DNA of 64,000 nucleotides from NCBI GenBank assembly GCA_963695155.1, contig CAVOGD010000007.1:186001-250000 (forward strand), read 5' to 3'. Under the pieces are notes generated by a model. The model was not told the origin of the DNA, did not search any database, and saw nothing but the letters and a program-made list of their open reading frames with translations. A program made the translations under genes and the position numbers. The DNA is from SG8-30 sp963695155. Lineage in GTDB: Bacteria > Pseudomonadota > Gammaproteobacteria > Steroidobacterales > Steroidobacteraceae. Of this stretch, positions 52,728-61,509 are shown one piece after another; positions within the stretch are counted from its first letter, which is position 1; each line of letters starts with the position of its first letter.

Positions 52728-54011
52728 TCAGTCGTCTGCCAGCGCGCGGCGGAAGTCCGCAATGAGATCGTCGGGATTCTCGATGCCGATGGAGACGCGG
52801 ATCAGATTGTCGCTGATGCCAAGCTCCGCCCGCCGCGCCGGCGCGATATCGCAATGGGTCATCGCCGCAGGATGCTGCGCCAGGCTCTCGGTGCCGCCCA
52901 GGCTCACGGCCAGCTTGAAGAGCTCCAGCCGGTCAAGCACCCGGAACGCCTCGGCTTCGCCACCTCGTACACAGAACGAGAACGTCGCGCCGGGCGCCAG
53001 GCACTGCCGGGCGTAGAGGCGGCCGGCCGCGCTGTCGGGATCCAGGAAACCCAGGTACGACACGCTTTCCACCGCCGGGTGCGTGCGCAGGAACTCCGCC
53101 ACCTGGCGAGCATTGTCAACCGCCTTGCGGAAGCGCACTTCCAGCGTCTCCAGGCTGCGCATGACCAGCCACGCCGTATGCGGGTCGGTCATGGTGCCGA
53201 AGATGGTGCGCATCAGGTGCACGGGCTCGAGCGCCGCGCGCGAGCCCACGCAGGCGCCCGCCACCAGGTCGCTGTGCCCGCCGATGTACTTGGTCGCCGA
53301 GTACACCACGATGTCGCAGCCATGCTGCAGCGGCCTCTGCCACAACGGACCGAGATACGTGTTGTCGACGATGACCTGCGGCCGCGAGCCCTGCGCGGAC
53401 TCGATCTCGCGGGACAGCGCGGCGCACAGCGCCAGGTCGACCAGGCTATTGGTGGGGTTGGCCGGTGTCTCGACGTAGATCGCGGCAATCCGCCCCATGG
53501 TGCGCGCCTTGTCCACGCTGGCCCGCAGTTCCGCCTCGTCCGCGCCGGCACGAAAACCGACGCTGCGGACGCCGAATTGCGGCAGGACCCTTTCCAGCAG
53601 GTAGTCCGTGCCGCCGTAGACGGGCGCGCTGTGCACGACGACGTCGCCGGGACGCGCCACCGCGAACAGGCAGGTCGAGATGGCCGCCATGCCGCTGGAA
53701 AACGCCAGCGCCCGCTCGCCACCATCCCAGATCGCGAGGCGGTCTTCCACGATCTCGAGGTTCGGGTTGTTGATGCGCGAGTAGATCAGACCCCCCACTT
53801 CCTGCGGCGCGGGCTCGCGCAGGCCGTAGGCCAGCTCGAAATAGCGCTTGCCCTCGGCCGCCGAGCGGAAAACGAAGGTCGAGGTCTGGAAGATCGGGCA
53901 CTTGACCGCGCCCTCCGAAAGCCCCGGGAAGTACCCGTAGCCCATCATCAGCGTCTCGGGATGCAGGCGGTGGCCGTCGATCTCGGTGATGTTGCGGTTG
54001 AACCAGGTCAT
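52728..54011 (-). CDS. Cys/Met metabolism PLP enzyme, cystathionine gamma-synthase family
   Basis: 427-residue trans-sulfuration family enzyme with PLP on K241 (YSATKYIGGHSD) and other family marks: YSRINNPNLEIVEDRLA, SSGMAAISTCLFAV (phosphate-binding), VIVDNTYLGPLWQRPL with the Asp that contacts PLP, and SLGGTESLAQHPAAMTH near the C-terminus. It could be a cystathionine gamma-synthase, O-succinylhomoserine sulfhydrylase or methionine gamma-lyase; the sequence does not decide. It lies upstream of the TPP riboswitch on the same strand but is separated from it by about 90 bp and is not part of that operon. Confidence 0.85.
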   Translation of the reverse strand: MTWFNRNITEIDGHRLHPETLMMGYGYFPGLSEGAVKCPIFQTSTFVFRSAAEGKRYFELAYGLREPAPQEVGGLIYSRINNPNLEIVEDRLAIWDGGERALAFSSGMAAISTCLFAVARPGDVVVHSAPVYGGTDYLLERVLPQFGVRSVGFRAGADEAELRASVDKARTMGRIAAIYVETPANPTNSLVDLALCAALSREIESAQGSRPQVIVDNTYLGPLWQRPLQHGCDIVVYSATKYIGGHSDLVAGACVGSRAALEPVHLMRTIFGTMTDPHTAWLVMRSLETLEVRFRKAVDNARQVAEFLRTHPAVESVSYLGFLDPDSAAGRLYARQCLAPGATFSFCVRGGEAEAFRVLDRLELFKLAVSLGGTESLAQHPAAMTHCDIAPARRAELGISDNLIRVSIGIENPDDLIADFRRALADD

Positions 54012-54090
54012 GGTCGGGACTCCTGTGGGCGCCAGTCGCTCGATTCACCGATTATCGGTCGCCGCGCACGCGCCGGCCACGGGGTTTTCC

Positions 54091-55959
54091 CTAGATCTCC
54101 AGCACTTCGCCGATTTCGATCATGCGCGCCGCCGGCACCGCGTAATGGTGCCCGGCAAACTGCGCGTTGCGCAGCATCAGCGCGTACAGGTGCTTGCGCC
54201 AGGGCGCCATGCCCGAGGCGCGCGTCACCACGACGTTCTCGCGCGCCACCACGAACGACGTCGCCTCGGGCAGGCAGACGAGGCCCTGGTCGCGCGCCTC
54301 GTCCAGCAGCACCGGCACGTTCGGCGACTCCATGAAGCCGGTGCTGGCGATGACGCGCGTGACGCCGGGGCCGATCGTGTGCAGGGCCACGCGTGCGCCC
54401 CTAGCCACGTACGGTTCGAGCGCCGTCTGCAGCGTGAGCAGCACGGCCTGTCGCGGCACCGAGCGGCCGGTCTCGAGCGACTGCTGCAGCGGAAAAGGCA
54501 GGCCGTCGGGGCTGGCGTCCACGTACACGGCCGTGACGGGCGCGCGATGAAGCGCCGGGTCCTGCAGCGCGCGCAGGAACTGCCTCATGGGCATCTGCCG
54601 GCGCGAGGCACGCTCACTGGTGAGCGCCCGGCCGCCGTTCCAGGTCGTCATCAGCAGCAGCAGCACGATGCCGGCGGCGACCGGCACCCAGCCGCCGCTC
54701 GGTATCTTGAGGCTGTTCGCGACCACAAACGACAGGTCCGCCAGCAGGATGATGCCGACCGCCGCCATGGCCGCGCGGTCGCGCCGTGCCGGACTGCGCG
54801 CCAGCAGCAGGATGACCAGCACTCCGTCGATGGTCATCGCCAGCGAGATGGCGATGCCGTACGCCCCCGCCAGCGCGTCCGACGAGCCGAAACCGACGAC
54901 CAGCGACAGCGTGGCCGCCAGCAGCACCCAGTTGGCCGCCGGCACGTACACCTGGCCGACCGCCTGCCCGGACGAATGCACGACGCTGAACTTCGGCAGG
55001 AAGCCGAGCTGCAATGCCTGGCGCGCCAGGGAAAAGACCCCGGAGATCACGGCCTGCGACGCAATCACGGTCGCCGCCGTCGCCAGCAGCACCAGCGGGT
55101 ACAGCGCCCATTGCGGCGCCATCCGGTAGAACGGATTCTCGATCGCCGCCGGGTCCGCCAGCACGCGCGCGCCCTGGCCGAGATAGTTGAGCAGCAGGGC
55201 GGGCAGCACCAGGCCGTACCAGGCCAGGCGGATCGGGCGCCGGCCGAAGTGGCCCATGTCGGCGTACAGCGCCTCACCGCCCGTGACGACCAGGAAGACC
55301 GCCGACAGCGCCGCCAGGGACGTCCCCTTGTGCGTGAACAGGAACCGCAGCGCATGGCTCGGGTCCAGCGCGGCGAGAACCCCCGGCTCCCGCACGATCC
55401 AGCTGACCCCGAGCGCGGCCAGCACCAGGAACCAGACGATGGTCACGGGCCCGAACAGCCGCCCCAGCTCCCCGGTGCCGTCCCGCTGCATGCTGAACAG
55501 CACGAACAGGATCAGCACCGCGACCGGCAGCACCGACCGTTCGAAGCCGGGGTTCGCGATCGCCAGGCCCTCGACCGCCGACAGCACCGAGATGGCGGGC
55601 GTGATGGCGCCGTCGGCGAAGAACAGCGCCAGGCCCGCCAGCCCCAGCAGCACCACGACACCGCGCGGCACGGCGGTGCGGCCGGACAGCACCAGCACCA
55701 GCAGCGCCAGCACGCCGCCCTCGCCGCGATTGTCCGCCCGCAGCATGATGGTGACGTACTTGAGCGAAATGACGAGCAGCAGCGCCCAGGTGATCAGCGA
55801 CAGCAGGCCGAGCACGTTGGCGCGCGAGACCTCGAGGCCCGCGGCCAGGTCGAAACAGACGCGGAACGCATACAGCGGGCTGGTGCCGATGTCGCCGAAG
55901 ACGACCCCCAGCACCGCGAGCGTGAGCGCGGCGGTCTTGGCGTCGACAGTTCGACTCAT
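54091..55959 (-). CDS. kup: Kup-type potassium transporter
   Basis: Low-affinity K+/H+ symporter of the KUP/HAK/KT family. The 622-residue protein has about 12 membrane segments in the first 430 residues and a cytoplasmic tail. Family motifs are GVVFGDIGTSPLYAFRVCF at the N-terminus (GDIGTSPLY), VTIMLRADNRGEGG, VLSAVEGLAI, and YADMGHFGRRPIRLAW. The start MSRTVDAKTAALT fits. It lies 79 bp upstream of the PLP enzyme gene on the same strand and 45 bp downstream of the MBL hydrolase, likely a loose transcription run. Confidence 0.95.
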   Translation of the reverse strand: MSRTVDAKTAALTLAVLGVVFGDIGTSPLYAFRVCFDLAAGLEVSRANVLGLLSLITWALLLVISLKYVTIMLRADNRGEGGVLALLVLVLSGRTAVPRGVVVLLGLAGLALFFADGAITPAISVLSAVEGLAIANPGFERSVLPVAVLILFVLFSMQRDGTGELGRLFGPVTIVWFLVLAALGVSWIVREPGVLAALDPSHALRFLFTHKGTSLAALSAVFLVVTGGEALYADMGHFGRRPIRLAWYGLVLPALLLNYLGQGARVLADPAAIENPFYRMAPQWALYPLVLLATAATVIASQAVISGVFSLARQALQLGFLPKFSVVHSSGQAVGQVYVPAANWVLLAATLSLVVGFGSSDALAGAYGIAISLAMTIDGVLVILLLARSPARRDRAAMAAVGIILLADLSFVVANSLKIPSGGWVPVAAGIVLLLLMTTWNGGRALTSERASRRQMPMRQFLRALQDPALHRAPVTAVYVDASPDGLPFPLQQSLETGRSVPRQAVLLTLQTALEPYVARGARVALHTIGPGVTRVIASTGFMESPNVPVLLDEARDQGLVCLPEATSFVVARENVVVTRASGMAPWRKHLYALMLRNAQFAGHHYAVPAARMIEIGEVLEI

Positions 55960-56004
55960 GCGAGCGGCGGCGGCCGGCAGGGGACGGGCCCGGGGCTGCA
56001 GAGT

Positions 56005-56871
56005 CTACCCGACCGGACCACCTTGCGGCGAACCGCCGTGGGCCGCCCAGGTCGCGTCGTCCAGCTGCCGCGCGCGGCCGTCACGCTCGAGCTTGAGCAG
56101 GTGCGCGAGGAGCGTGTGCGCGGCGAGGCCATGCAGGGCCGGGTCCACGTCCTGGTAGACGGCGGGCACCAGTTGCTCGACGCTGGCCGGCCCGGCCGCG
56201 TCCAGCGCGTCGCGCACCTTGCCCTCGCGCGCCAGCCGGTGCCCCACGAGGTCGTCGATGACCCGGGCGGGGTGCCGCAGCGCCGGACCGTGGCCCGGCG
56301 CGATGAGCTGCGCGCCGAGGCGCTTCAGGCGCGACAGCGATTCGAGGTAGTCCGTCATGTCGCCGTCCGGCGGCACGATGACCGGCGAGACGTGCCCGAG
56401 GATGTGGTCGCCGGTGAACAGGATCCCCGCCCCCTCCAGCAGGAAGCACACGTGGTTGGACGCATGACCGGGCGTCGCGACGCAGCGCAGCGCGGCCCCG
56501 TCCAGCAGCACGCGCTCGCCGTCGGCCGGTTCCGCGTCCGGGCGGAAGTCCCGATCGTGCCGCCGCGCGGCCGGCGCCCGCCGCCCGACCACCGTTGCGC
56601 CGGTACGCTCGCGCAACAGTCGCGCCGCCGGGGAATGATCCCGGTGGGTGTGGCTGACCAGGATCCAGGCGATGCGGCCGCCGCCGGCCGCGACGATTGC
56701 CGCCACGTGACCGGCATCGGCCGGGCCGGGGTCGATGACCGCCAGTTGCCGGTCGCCGACCAGGTAGGTATTGGTGCCGGGACCGGTCAGCGGGCCCGGG
56801 TTCGGCGCGACGACGCGCACGACGCCGGGCGCGATTTCGAGTGCCAGCCCGGGCTCGAAGGCGTCGCTCAC
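56005..56871 (-). CDS. Metallo-beta-lactamase fold hydrolase (glyoxalase II/LACTB2-like)
   Basis: 288-residue hydrolase with the zinc motif HxHxDH at 74-79 (SHTHRDHS), a third zinc His region in ATPGHASNHVCFLL, an Asp in GDHILGH and a final His in APGHGPALRHP. The C-terminal helical domain (VIDDLVGHRLAREGKV onward, with HTLLAHLLKLERDG) is of the LACTB2 type rather than a class B lactamase. It may hydrolyse thioesters, phosphodiesters or lactones; the substrate is unknown. Start MSDAFEPGLALEIAPGV at 56871. It is 74 bp downstream of phhA on the same strand. Confidence 0.85.
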   Translation of the reverse strand: MSDAFEPGLALEIAPGVVRVVAPNPGPLTGPGTNTYLVGDRQLAVIDPGPADAGHVAAIVAAGGGRIAWILVSHTHRDHSPAARLLRERTGATVVGRRAPAARRHDRDFRPDAEPADGERVLLDGAALRCVATPGHASNHVCFLLEGAGILFTGDHILGHVSPVIVPPDGDMTDYLESLSRLKRLGAQLIAPGHGPALRHPARVIDDLVGHRLAREGKVRDALDAAGPASVEQLVPAVYQDVDPALHGLAAHTLLAHLLKLERDGRARQLDDATWAAHGGSPQGGPVG

Positions 56872-56945
56872 GGCGAGCGCGCCGCTGGCGGGGCGGCGCT
56901 GCCACGGCTCGGCGTCGGGGGCCGGCGGACGGAACGCATCCGGCG

Positions 56946-57827
56946 TCAGTGGTCCACGTGCACGGCCAGCTGGCCGGCCTGCAGCACGCGGTCACCGGGC
57001 AGGATGGACTCGGGGGCCAGCGCCGGCTGTTCATTCCAGCGCCGGAAGAGCGCGCCGAAGTCCGCGTCCCGCACCGCATGGAACAACTGCTCGTAGCGCT
57101 CGATGACGAAATAGGTCTTCTGGAACTTGTCGATCATGTAGCCGGTGCGCAGCACGCGTTCCAGGTCGAACGCGATGCGATTCGGCTGCGGGCTCTCCAG
57201 GCAGTAGCGCGTCTCCCCCGCCGACGACAGCATGCCCGCCCCATACGCACGCAGGCCCGCGGCGGTCTCGATCAGGCCGAACTCGACCATGTACCAGTAC
57301 AGGCGGGCCAGCATGCGCAAGGCCCCGTGCTGCTCCGCCAGCGGCCCGAGCCGGCCGTAGGCCTCGACGAAGTCCGCGAACGCCGGTTCGGCCAGCAGGG
57401 GCACGTGACCGAAGAAGTCATGGAACAGGTCCGGCTCGACGAGGTAGTCGAGCTCGTCGCGCCGCCGGATCCAGACCGTGACCGGGAAACGCCGTTGCGC
57501 CAGGTGCTGGAAGAACTCGCGCTCCGGGATCAGCCCGGGCACCGCCACGATGCGCCAGCCGGTGCAGCGCTCGAGCACGTCGCTGGTCTCGTCGAAGCGC
57601 GGGATGCGGTCGGCGCGCGTCGCCAGAACGCGGATGCCGCGCTGAAACTCGGGTGACGCGTGCGTCGCGGCCAGCTCGATCTGGCGCTCCCACAGAATCC
57701 GCCAGATGTCGTGCTCGTCCGGGGTGTAGCGCCGCCAGTGCTGCGCGACCGTATAGTCTGCCGCGGCGTCCGCGTAATCGCCCCGCAACACGACGTTTCC
57801 GGTGGTGGGTGCGGTGGGCAACTCCAT
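56946..57827 (-). CDS. phhA: Phenylalanine 4-monooxygenase
   Basis: Iron- and tetrahydropterin-dependent hydroxylase that turns phenylalanine into tyrosine, feeding the hpd route. The 293-residue product has the iron ligands H136 and H141 (FHDFFGHVPLL) and E182 (WYMVEFGLI), plus VWIRRRDELDYLVEPDLFHD and EFGLIETAAGLRAYGAG of the catalytic domain; there is no N-terminal regulatory ACT domain, as usual for bacterial enzymes. Start 57827 has GAGGGGG 5 bases upstream; the longer frame to 57902 is upstream spacer. The pterin recycling gene phhB is not seen nearby. Confidence 0.95.
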   Translation of the reverse strand: MELPTAPTTGNVVLRGDYADAAADYTVAQHWRRYTPDEHDIWRILWERQIELAATHASPEFQRGIRVLATRADRIPRFDETSDVLERCTGWRIVAVPGLIPEREFFQHLAQRRFPVTVWIRRRDELDYLVEPDLFHDFFGHVPLLAEPAFADFVEAYGRLGPLAEQHGALRMLARLYWYMVEFGLIETAAGLRAYGAGMLSSAGETRYCLESPQPNRIAFDLERVLRTGYMIDKFQKTYFVIERYEQLFHAVRDADFGALFRRWNEQPALAPESILPGDRVLQAGQLAVHVDH

Positions 57828-57914
57828 GGAACCCCCTCGACACGACGCGCCGATGCACGGCTGCCTGCCGGCGCCGCAGATCGCCGGCCGAGGCACGGGC
57901 ATCGACTGCGAGCC

Positions 57915-57920
57915 ATTGTA
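57915..57920 (-). promoter_or_regulatory. Possible -10 box for phhA
   Basis: TACAAT on the minus strand 87 bases before the phhA start, in the 254-bp divergent spacer. No convincing -35 is present. The rest of the spacer holds no reading frame of note; TAGGAT at 58008-58013 may serve the rightward gene. Confidence 0.35.
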
Positions 57921-58081
57921 CTACAGTGTTTGCCGGCCCCGGTCTCGCCGCCCGGCGTGCGGCCGGCCGCCCCGCCCGCGGTTAGCTACCGTTCAGCCTG
58001 GATGCGATAGGATAGCGACCCTGACGTGCCGCCATAGTGATCCGCGGCCGACCCATCAACACACCGGCCGAGGAACCGCAG

Positions 58082-58453
58082 ATGAGACCCACGATCCTTG
58101 CAGTCATTGCCATCCTGGCGGCCCTGGGCGCGACCACGGCCGCCGCCGCCTGCATCTACCCGCGGCCGCCCGAGTCCCTGCCGGACGGCCTGAATGCGAC
58201 CTACGACGAGATGGTGCAGGGCCAGGCGAAGGTCAAGGCTTTTGACGCCGACGTGACCGCCTACAACGCCTGCCTGCAGATGGAAATGGAAATGTTGCTG
58301 GCCGGCAACCCCGACCTCGACGACGCGCGGCGTGCCGAGATCGCCGCCATGTACGCCAAGAAGAACAACGCGGCGGTGGACGAGGTGCAGGCGGTCGCCG
58401 ACCGCTTCAACGAACAACTGCGCGCCTTCAAGTCACGCGACAAGAAGAACTGA
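58082..58453 (+). CDS. Small secreted protein of unknown function
   Basis: 123-residue product with a signal peptide (ILAVIAILAALGATTAAAA, about 4-23). The mature part has two cysteines, one right after the likely cleavage site (ACIYPRPPESLP) and one in AYNACLQMEM, which could form a disulfide. The remainder is helical and charged (MEMEMLLAGNPDLDDARRAE, then NNAAVDEVQAVADRFNEQLR), suggesting a coiled-coil periplasmic protein. Start ATG 58082 gives a clean signal; an upstream GTG at 58037 is less likely. I do not recognise the family. It converges on the acyl-CoA dehydrogenase gene. Confidence 0.75.
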   Translation: MRPTILAVIAILAALGATTAAAACIYPRPPESLPDGLNATYDEMVQGQAKVKAFDADVTAYNACLQMEMEMLLAGNPDLDDARRAEIAAMYAKKNNAAVDEVQAVADRFNEQLRAFKSRDKKN

Positions 58454-58507
58454 TCCGGCGGCCGGGCGCCGCCGGAGCAGGCGCTGGCCGGCGACCTCGC
58501 CGGCCAG
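58454..58507. terminator. Two GC-rich hairpins between convergent genes
   Basis: A 9-bp stem (58454-58462 with 58468-58476, arms TCCGGCGGC/GCCGCCGGA) and a perfect 11-bp stem (58484-58494 with 58497-58507) follow each other just past the small secreted gene. No U runs; possibly bidirectional stops. Confidence 0.45.
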
Positions 58508-58510
58508 CCC

Positions 58511-58531
58511 GCCGTCAGCCGTCAGCCGTCA
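58511..58531. repeat. Three tandem GCCGTCA heptamers at a gene end
   Basis: Three exact copies of GCCGTCA cover 58511-58531, and the last TCA (58529-58531) is the stop codon (TGA on the minus strand) of the acyl-CoA dehydrogenase gene. Compare the GTGAG-type heptamers at 16446-16522, also at a gene end. Confidence 0.7.
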
Positions 58532-60322
58532 GCCGAAATGCTCCGCCGGCAGCGTCATGATGGACGCGGCGCCCGCCTGCAGCGCATCGAGGTGGGCCTC
58601 CGCACGCGGCAGCAGGCGCTTGAAGTAGAACCGCGCCGTCGCCAGCTTCGATTCGTAATACGCGGCTTCCTCGGACTTCCTGGACAGCGCTGCCGCGGCC
58701 ACGGCCGCCGCCCGCGCCCAGCACCAGGCCATGCACAGGTAGCCCGTCAGGCGCAGGTAGTCCGTCGCCGCCGCGGTCAGCTCGTCCGGATCGCGCGCGG
58801 CGGCCTTGGCGACCTGCTCGGTGGCTGCGCTCCATTCCTTGAGCAGCCCGGCCAGCCGCGGCACGAAGTCGTTCAGCGCCGGGTCGACGGCATGGGCCTG
58901 GCAGAAGCCGCCGATCTCCCCGCCCAGCACGCGCGCCAGCTTGCCGCCGGATCCCAGCACCTTGCGGCCCAGCAGGTCGAGCGCCTGCACGCCGTTGGTG
59001 CCTTCATAGATCACGGTGACGCGCGCGTCCCGGTAGAACTGCTCGACACCGCTCTCGCGCACGTAGCCGTAGCCGCCGAACACCTGGATGCCGTGGTCCG
59101 CCACCTCGACGGCCGCGTCGGTCACGAAGGCCTTCACGATCGGGGTGAGGATGGCCAGCAGGTCGGCGGCCTGTTCGCGCACTGCCTTGTCCGGATGGTC
59201 ATGCGACTTGTCCATCAGCAGGCAGGCGAGGTAGACGAGCATGCGCGAGCCCTCGACCAGCGACTTCTGCGTCAGCAGCATGCGCCGGATGTCGGCGTGC
59301 TCGATCAGGAGGTCCGCCGGCTTGTCGGGCGAGGCGCTGCCGCGCGCCGCGCGGCCCTGGCGGCGCTCGCGCGCGTAGTCGAGCGACGCCTGCCAGGCGC
59401 GCTCGGCCTGTCCCAGGCCCTGCAGGCCGACCCACAGCCGCGCGTGGTTCATCATGATGAACATGTGCTTCATGCCGTTGTTGAGCTGCCCGATCAGCCA
59501 GCCTTTCGAGCCGTCGAAGTCCAAAACGCAGGTCGCCGAGCCGTGCAGCCCCATCTTCTCCTCGAGCCGGCTGCAGCGCACTCCGTTCATCTCTCCCGCC
59601 GCGCCCTGCGCATCGGGCAACCGCTTCGGCACCAGGAACAGGCTGATGCCCTTGGTGCCCGCCGGCGCGTCCGGCAGCCGTGCCAGCACCATGTGCACGA
59701 TGTTCTCCGACAGGTCATGGTCGCCGCTGCTGATGAAGATCTTCGAGCCGGTGATCGAATAGCTGCCGTCCTTGGCGGGCTGGGCCAGCGTGCGCACCAG
59801 GCCCAGGTCCGTGCCCGCCTGCGCCTCGGTCAGGCACATGGTTCCCGCCCACTCACCGGTCACGAGCTTCGGCAGGTAGAGTTTCTTGAGTTCCTCGCTG
59901 GCATGTCCCTGCATCAGCAGGACTGCGCTGTCCGTCAGCCCGCTGTACAGCTTCCAGGACATGTTGGCCGACACCAGCAGTTCGCCCACCGGCCCGCCGA
60001 AACTTTGTGGCATTCCCTGGCCGCCGTATTCGGCGGGCCCGCTCAGCGCCGCCCAGCCGTCATCGACGAACTGCTGGTAGGCCTCCTTGAAGCCCGGCGG
60101 TGCGATCACGCCGCCGTTTTCCAGCCGCACGCCCACGCGGTCGCCGGGTTCGTTGGTCGGCGCGACCACGCCCTCCGCGAAACGCGCGGCTTCCTCGAGC
60201 ACGCTGTTGATGAAATCGGCGTCCAGGTCGGTGCGGCCCAGTTCGGCGAAATGGCTGGGCGCATCCAGCACCTCGTGCAGGGCGAAGCGGATGTCACGGA
60301 GCGGGGCGGTGTAGGGGTTCAT
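58529..60322 (-). CDS. Acyl-CoA dehydrogenase, DmdC-like long form
   Basis: 597-residue FAD acyl-CoA dehydrogenase with an extra N-terminal segment and a C-terminal extension, as in the DmdC/FadE subgroup. Visible marks: CLTEAQAGTDLGLV (substrate loop), KIFISSGDHDLSENIVHMVL, FGGYGYVRESGVEQFYRDARV and VIYEGTNGVQALDLLGRK (FAD and catalytic region with Glu in YEGTNG, the base in this subgroup). It oxidises an acyl-CoA and passes electrons to ETF; the substrate could be a medium or long chain fatty acyl-CoA or methylthiopropionyl-CoA, and cannot be read from sequence. Start ATG 60322 (MNPYTAPLRDIRFALHEVLD) is the family N-terminus; the longer frame is a shadow of the usp gene. Confidence 0.9.
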   Translation of the reverse strand: MNPYTAPLRDIRFALHEVLDAPSHFAELGRTDLDADFINSVLEEAARFAEGVVAPTNEPGDRVGVRLENGGVIAPPGFKEAYQQFVDDGWAALSGPAEYGGQGMPQSFGGPVGELLVSANMSWKLYSGLTDSAVLLMQGHASEELKKLYLPKLVTGEWAGTMCLTEAQAGTDLGLVRTLAQPAKDGSYSITGSKIFISSGDHDLSENIVHMVLARLPDAPAGTKGISLFLVPKRLPDAQGAAGEMNGVRCSRLEEKMGLHGSATCVLDFDGSKGWLIGQLNNGMKHMFIMMNHARLWVGLQGLGQAERAWQASLDYARERRQGRAARGSASPDKPADLLIEHADIRRMLLTQKSLVEGSRMLVYLACLLMDKSHDHPDKAVREQAADLLAILTPIVKAFVTDAAVEVADHGIQVFGGYGYVRESGVEQFYRDARVTVIYEGTNGVQALDLLGRKVLGSGGKLARVLGGEIGGFCQAHAVDPALNDFVPRLAGLLKEWSAATEQVAKAAARDPDELTAAATDYLRLTGYLCMAWCWARAAAVAAAALSRKSEEAAYYESKLATARFYFKRLLPRAEAHLDALQAGAASIMTLPAEHFG

Positions 60323-60402
60323 GTTGGCTTCTCTGTCCTTGATCCTGGTTTTCGGTCCAATTGTACGCGAGCCCGGCGCCGCCGCGCTCGCTGCGCGCCG
60401 AC

Positions 60403-61293
60403 TCAATCGGCGCGGTGAAAGCCTATGACGAGCAGGTCGCTCGGGATGCGGTCGAGCAGCTTCTCGGCGGTGCTGCCGATGACCGCCTCGTACACGCGCG
60501 AGCGCGACGCCGCACCGACGGCGAGCACGTCCACCGCCTGGTTCTCGCAGAACCCCGGCAGCATATCCACGGCGGCGCCGTCCAGCAGCGTGACGTCGTC
60601 GAGGCCGCCGGCCTGCTGCTCGCAAACCGTCCTGACCGCGGCGACCGCGGCGTCCTTCAGGCTGCCCGGGCCGACGTCCAGCGCCGGCCCCGGCGACAGG
60701 CAGGCGTGCACGATCTTGAGCCCGGTCTGCAGGTGGGCCGCCAGGCGCGCGGCCTCGCGCACGATGCGATGGTCGAGCCGGTGCTCCGGGTCGGCCGGAT
60801 GGCCCGGGTCCACCGCAGCCGCCACCCGCGGGGCGGCGGGCCACGCGCGCGGCTTGGTGAGCAGCAGCGGCACCGGGCAGGTGCGCAACAGGTGCCAGTC
60901 CGTACCGGTCAGCAGACCGCGCCCCAGCGGCGGGTGCCACAGCATGTCCTTGACCACCAGCACCGGCCGCGACAGCGCCACCTCGCGCAGGATGCCGGCG
61001 TGCAACGGCGAGTCCCACGCGGCCTCGATGTCCACGCGCAATCCGCGCGCGAGCAGCGGCTCCGCCTGGCCCGCGAGCCAGTCGCGGCAACCCCGCAGGA
61101 AGTCGGCGCGCGCCGCGGACAGCGCTTCGGGCCGCAGGAACAGCCGCACGACCAGCCGCGGGTCGCTGTCGCAGCAGAACAGCCGCAGGCCCAGCGCGCC
61201 GCCTGCGGCGAGCCGTGCCGCCTTCTCCAGTGCGGGGCTCGCGGCCGCCGACCGGTCCAGCACGACCAGGATTTCGCCGCTGGCTGCACTCAC
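60403..61293 (-). CDS. Tandem universal stress protein (UspE-like)
   Basis: Two UspA domains in a row. The first (about 1-145) opens EILVVLDRSAAASPALEKA and the second (about 150-296) ends IGSTAEKLLDRIPSDLLVIG, containing the phosphate-loop motif GSTAEKLLDR expected in ATP-binding Usp domains; the first domain lacks that loop. The chosen start is GTG 61293 behind GGAGG (10 bases), which gives a short lead into the first domain. ATG 61320 is an alternative with a weaker site. It is divergent from ccoN; UspE-type genes are often found beside fnr or cco loci, consistent with a role under oxygen limitation. Confidence 0.85.
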   Translation of the reverse strand: MSAASGEILVVLDRSAAASPALEKAARLAAGGALGLRLFCCDSDPRLVVRLFLRPEALSAARADFLRGCRDWLAGQAEPLLARGLRVDIEAAWDSPLHAGILREVALSRPVLVVKDMLWHPPLGRGLLTGTDWHLLRTCPVPLLLTKPRAWPAAPRVAAAVDPGHPADPEHRLDHRIVREAARLAAHLQTGLKIVHACLSPGPALDVGPGSLKDAAVAAVRTVCEQQAGGLDDVTLLDGAAVDMLPGFCENQAVDVLAVGAASRSRVYEAVIGSTAEKLLDRIPSDLLVIGFHRAD

Positions 61294-61402
61294 GGCCCGG
61301 GCACCTCCGCGCGGCGCCATTACCGGCCCGCCTGACCGCTCAGAGGATACCGTTCGCGGCGCGGCGATGGCTGCGGAAAGCCGCAATACGACGGGATTCA
61401 CG

Positions 61403-61408
61403 TACAAT
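61403..61408 (+). promoter_or_regulatory. Possible -10 box for ccoNOQP
   Basis: TACAAT 101 bases before ccoN within the 216-bp divergent spacer. No FNR/Anr-type TTGAT-N4-ATCAA palindrome was found in this spacer. Confidence 0.35.
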
Positions 61409-61509
61409 ACCGAATGCCCGCGGTGCACCGGCACGACCTAGCCTTGCCGGGCCGCCCGGCGCCGCGCGCCGCGCCGCGCGGACCCTGCAGCTGACCGGGA
61501 AGACACTCA

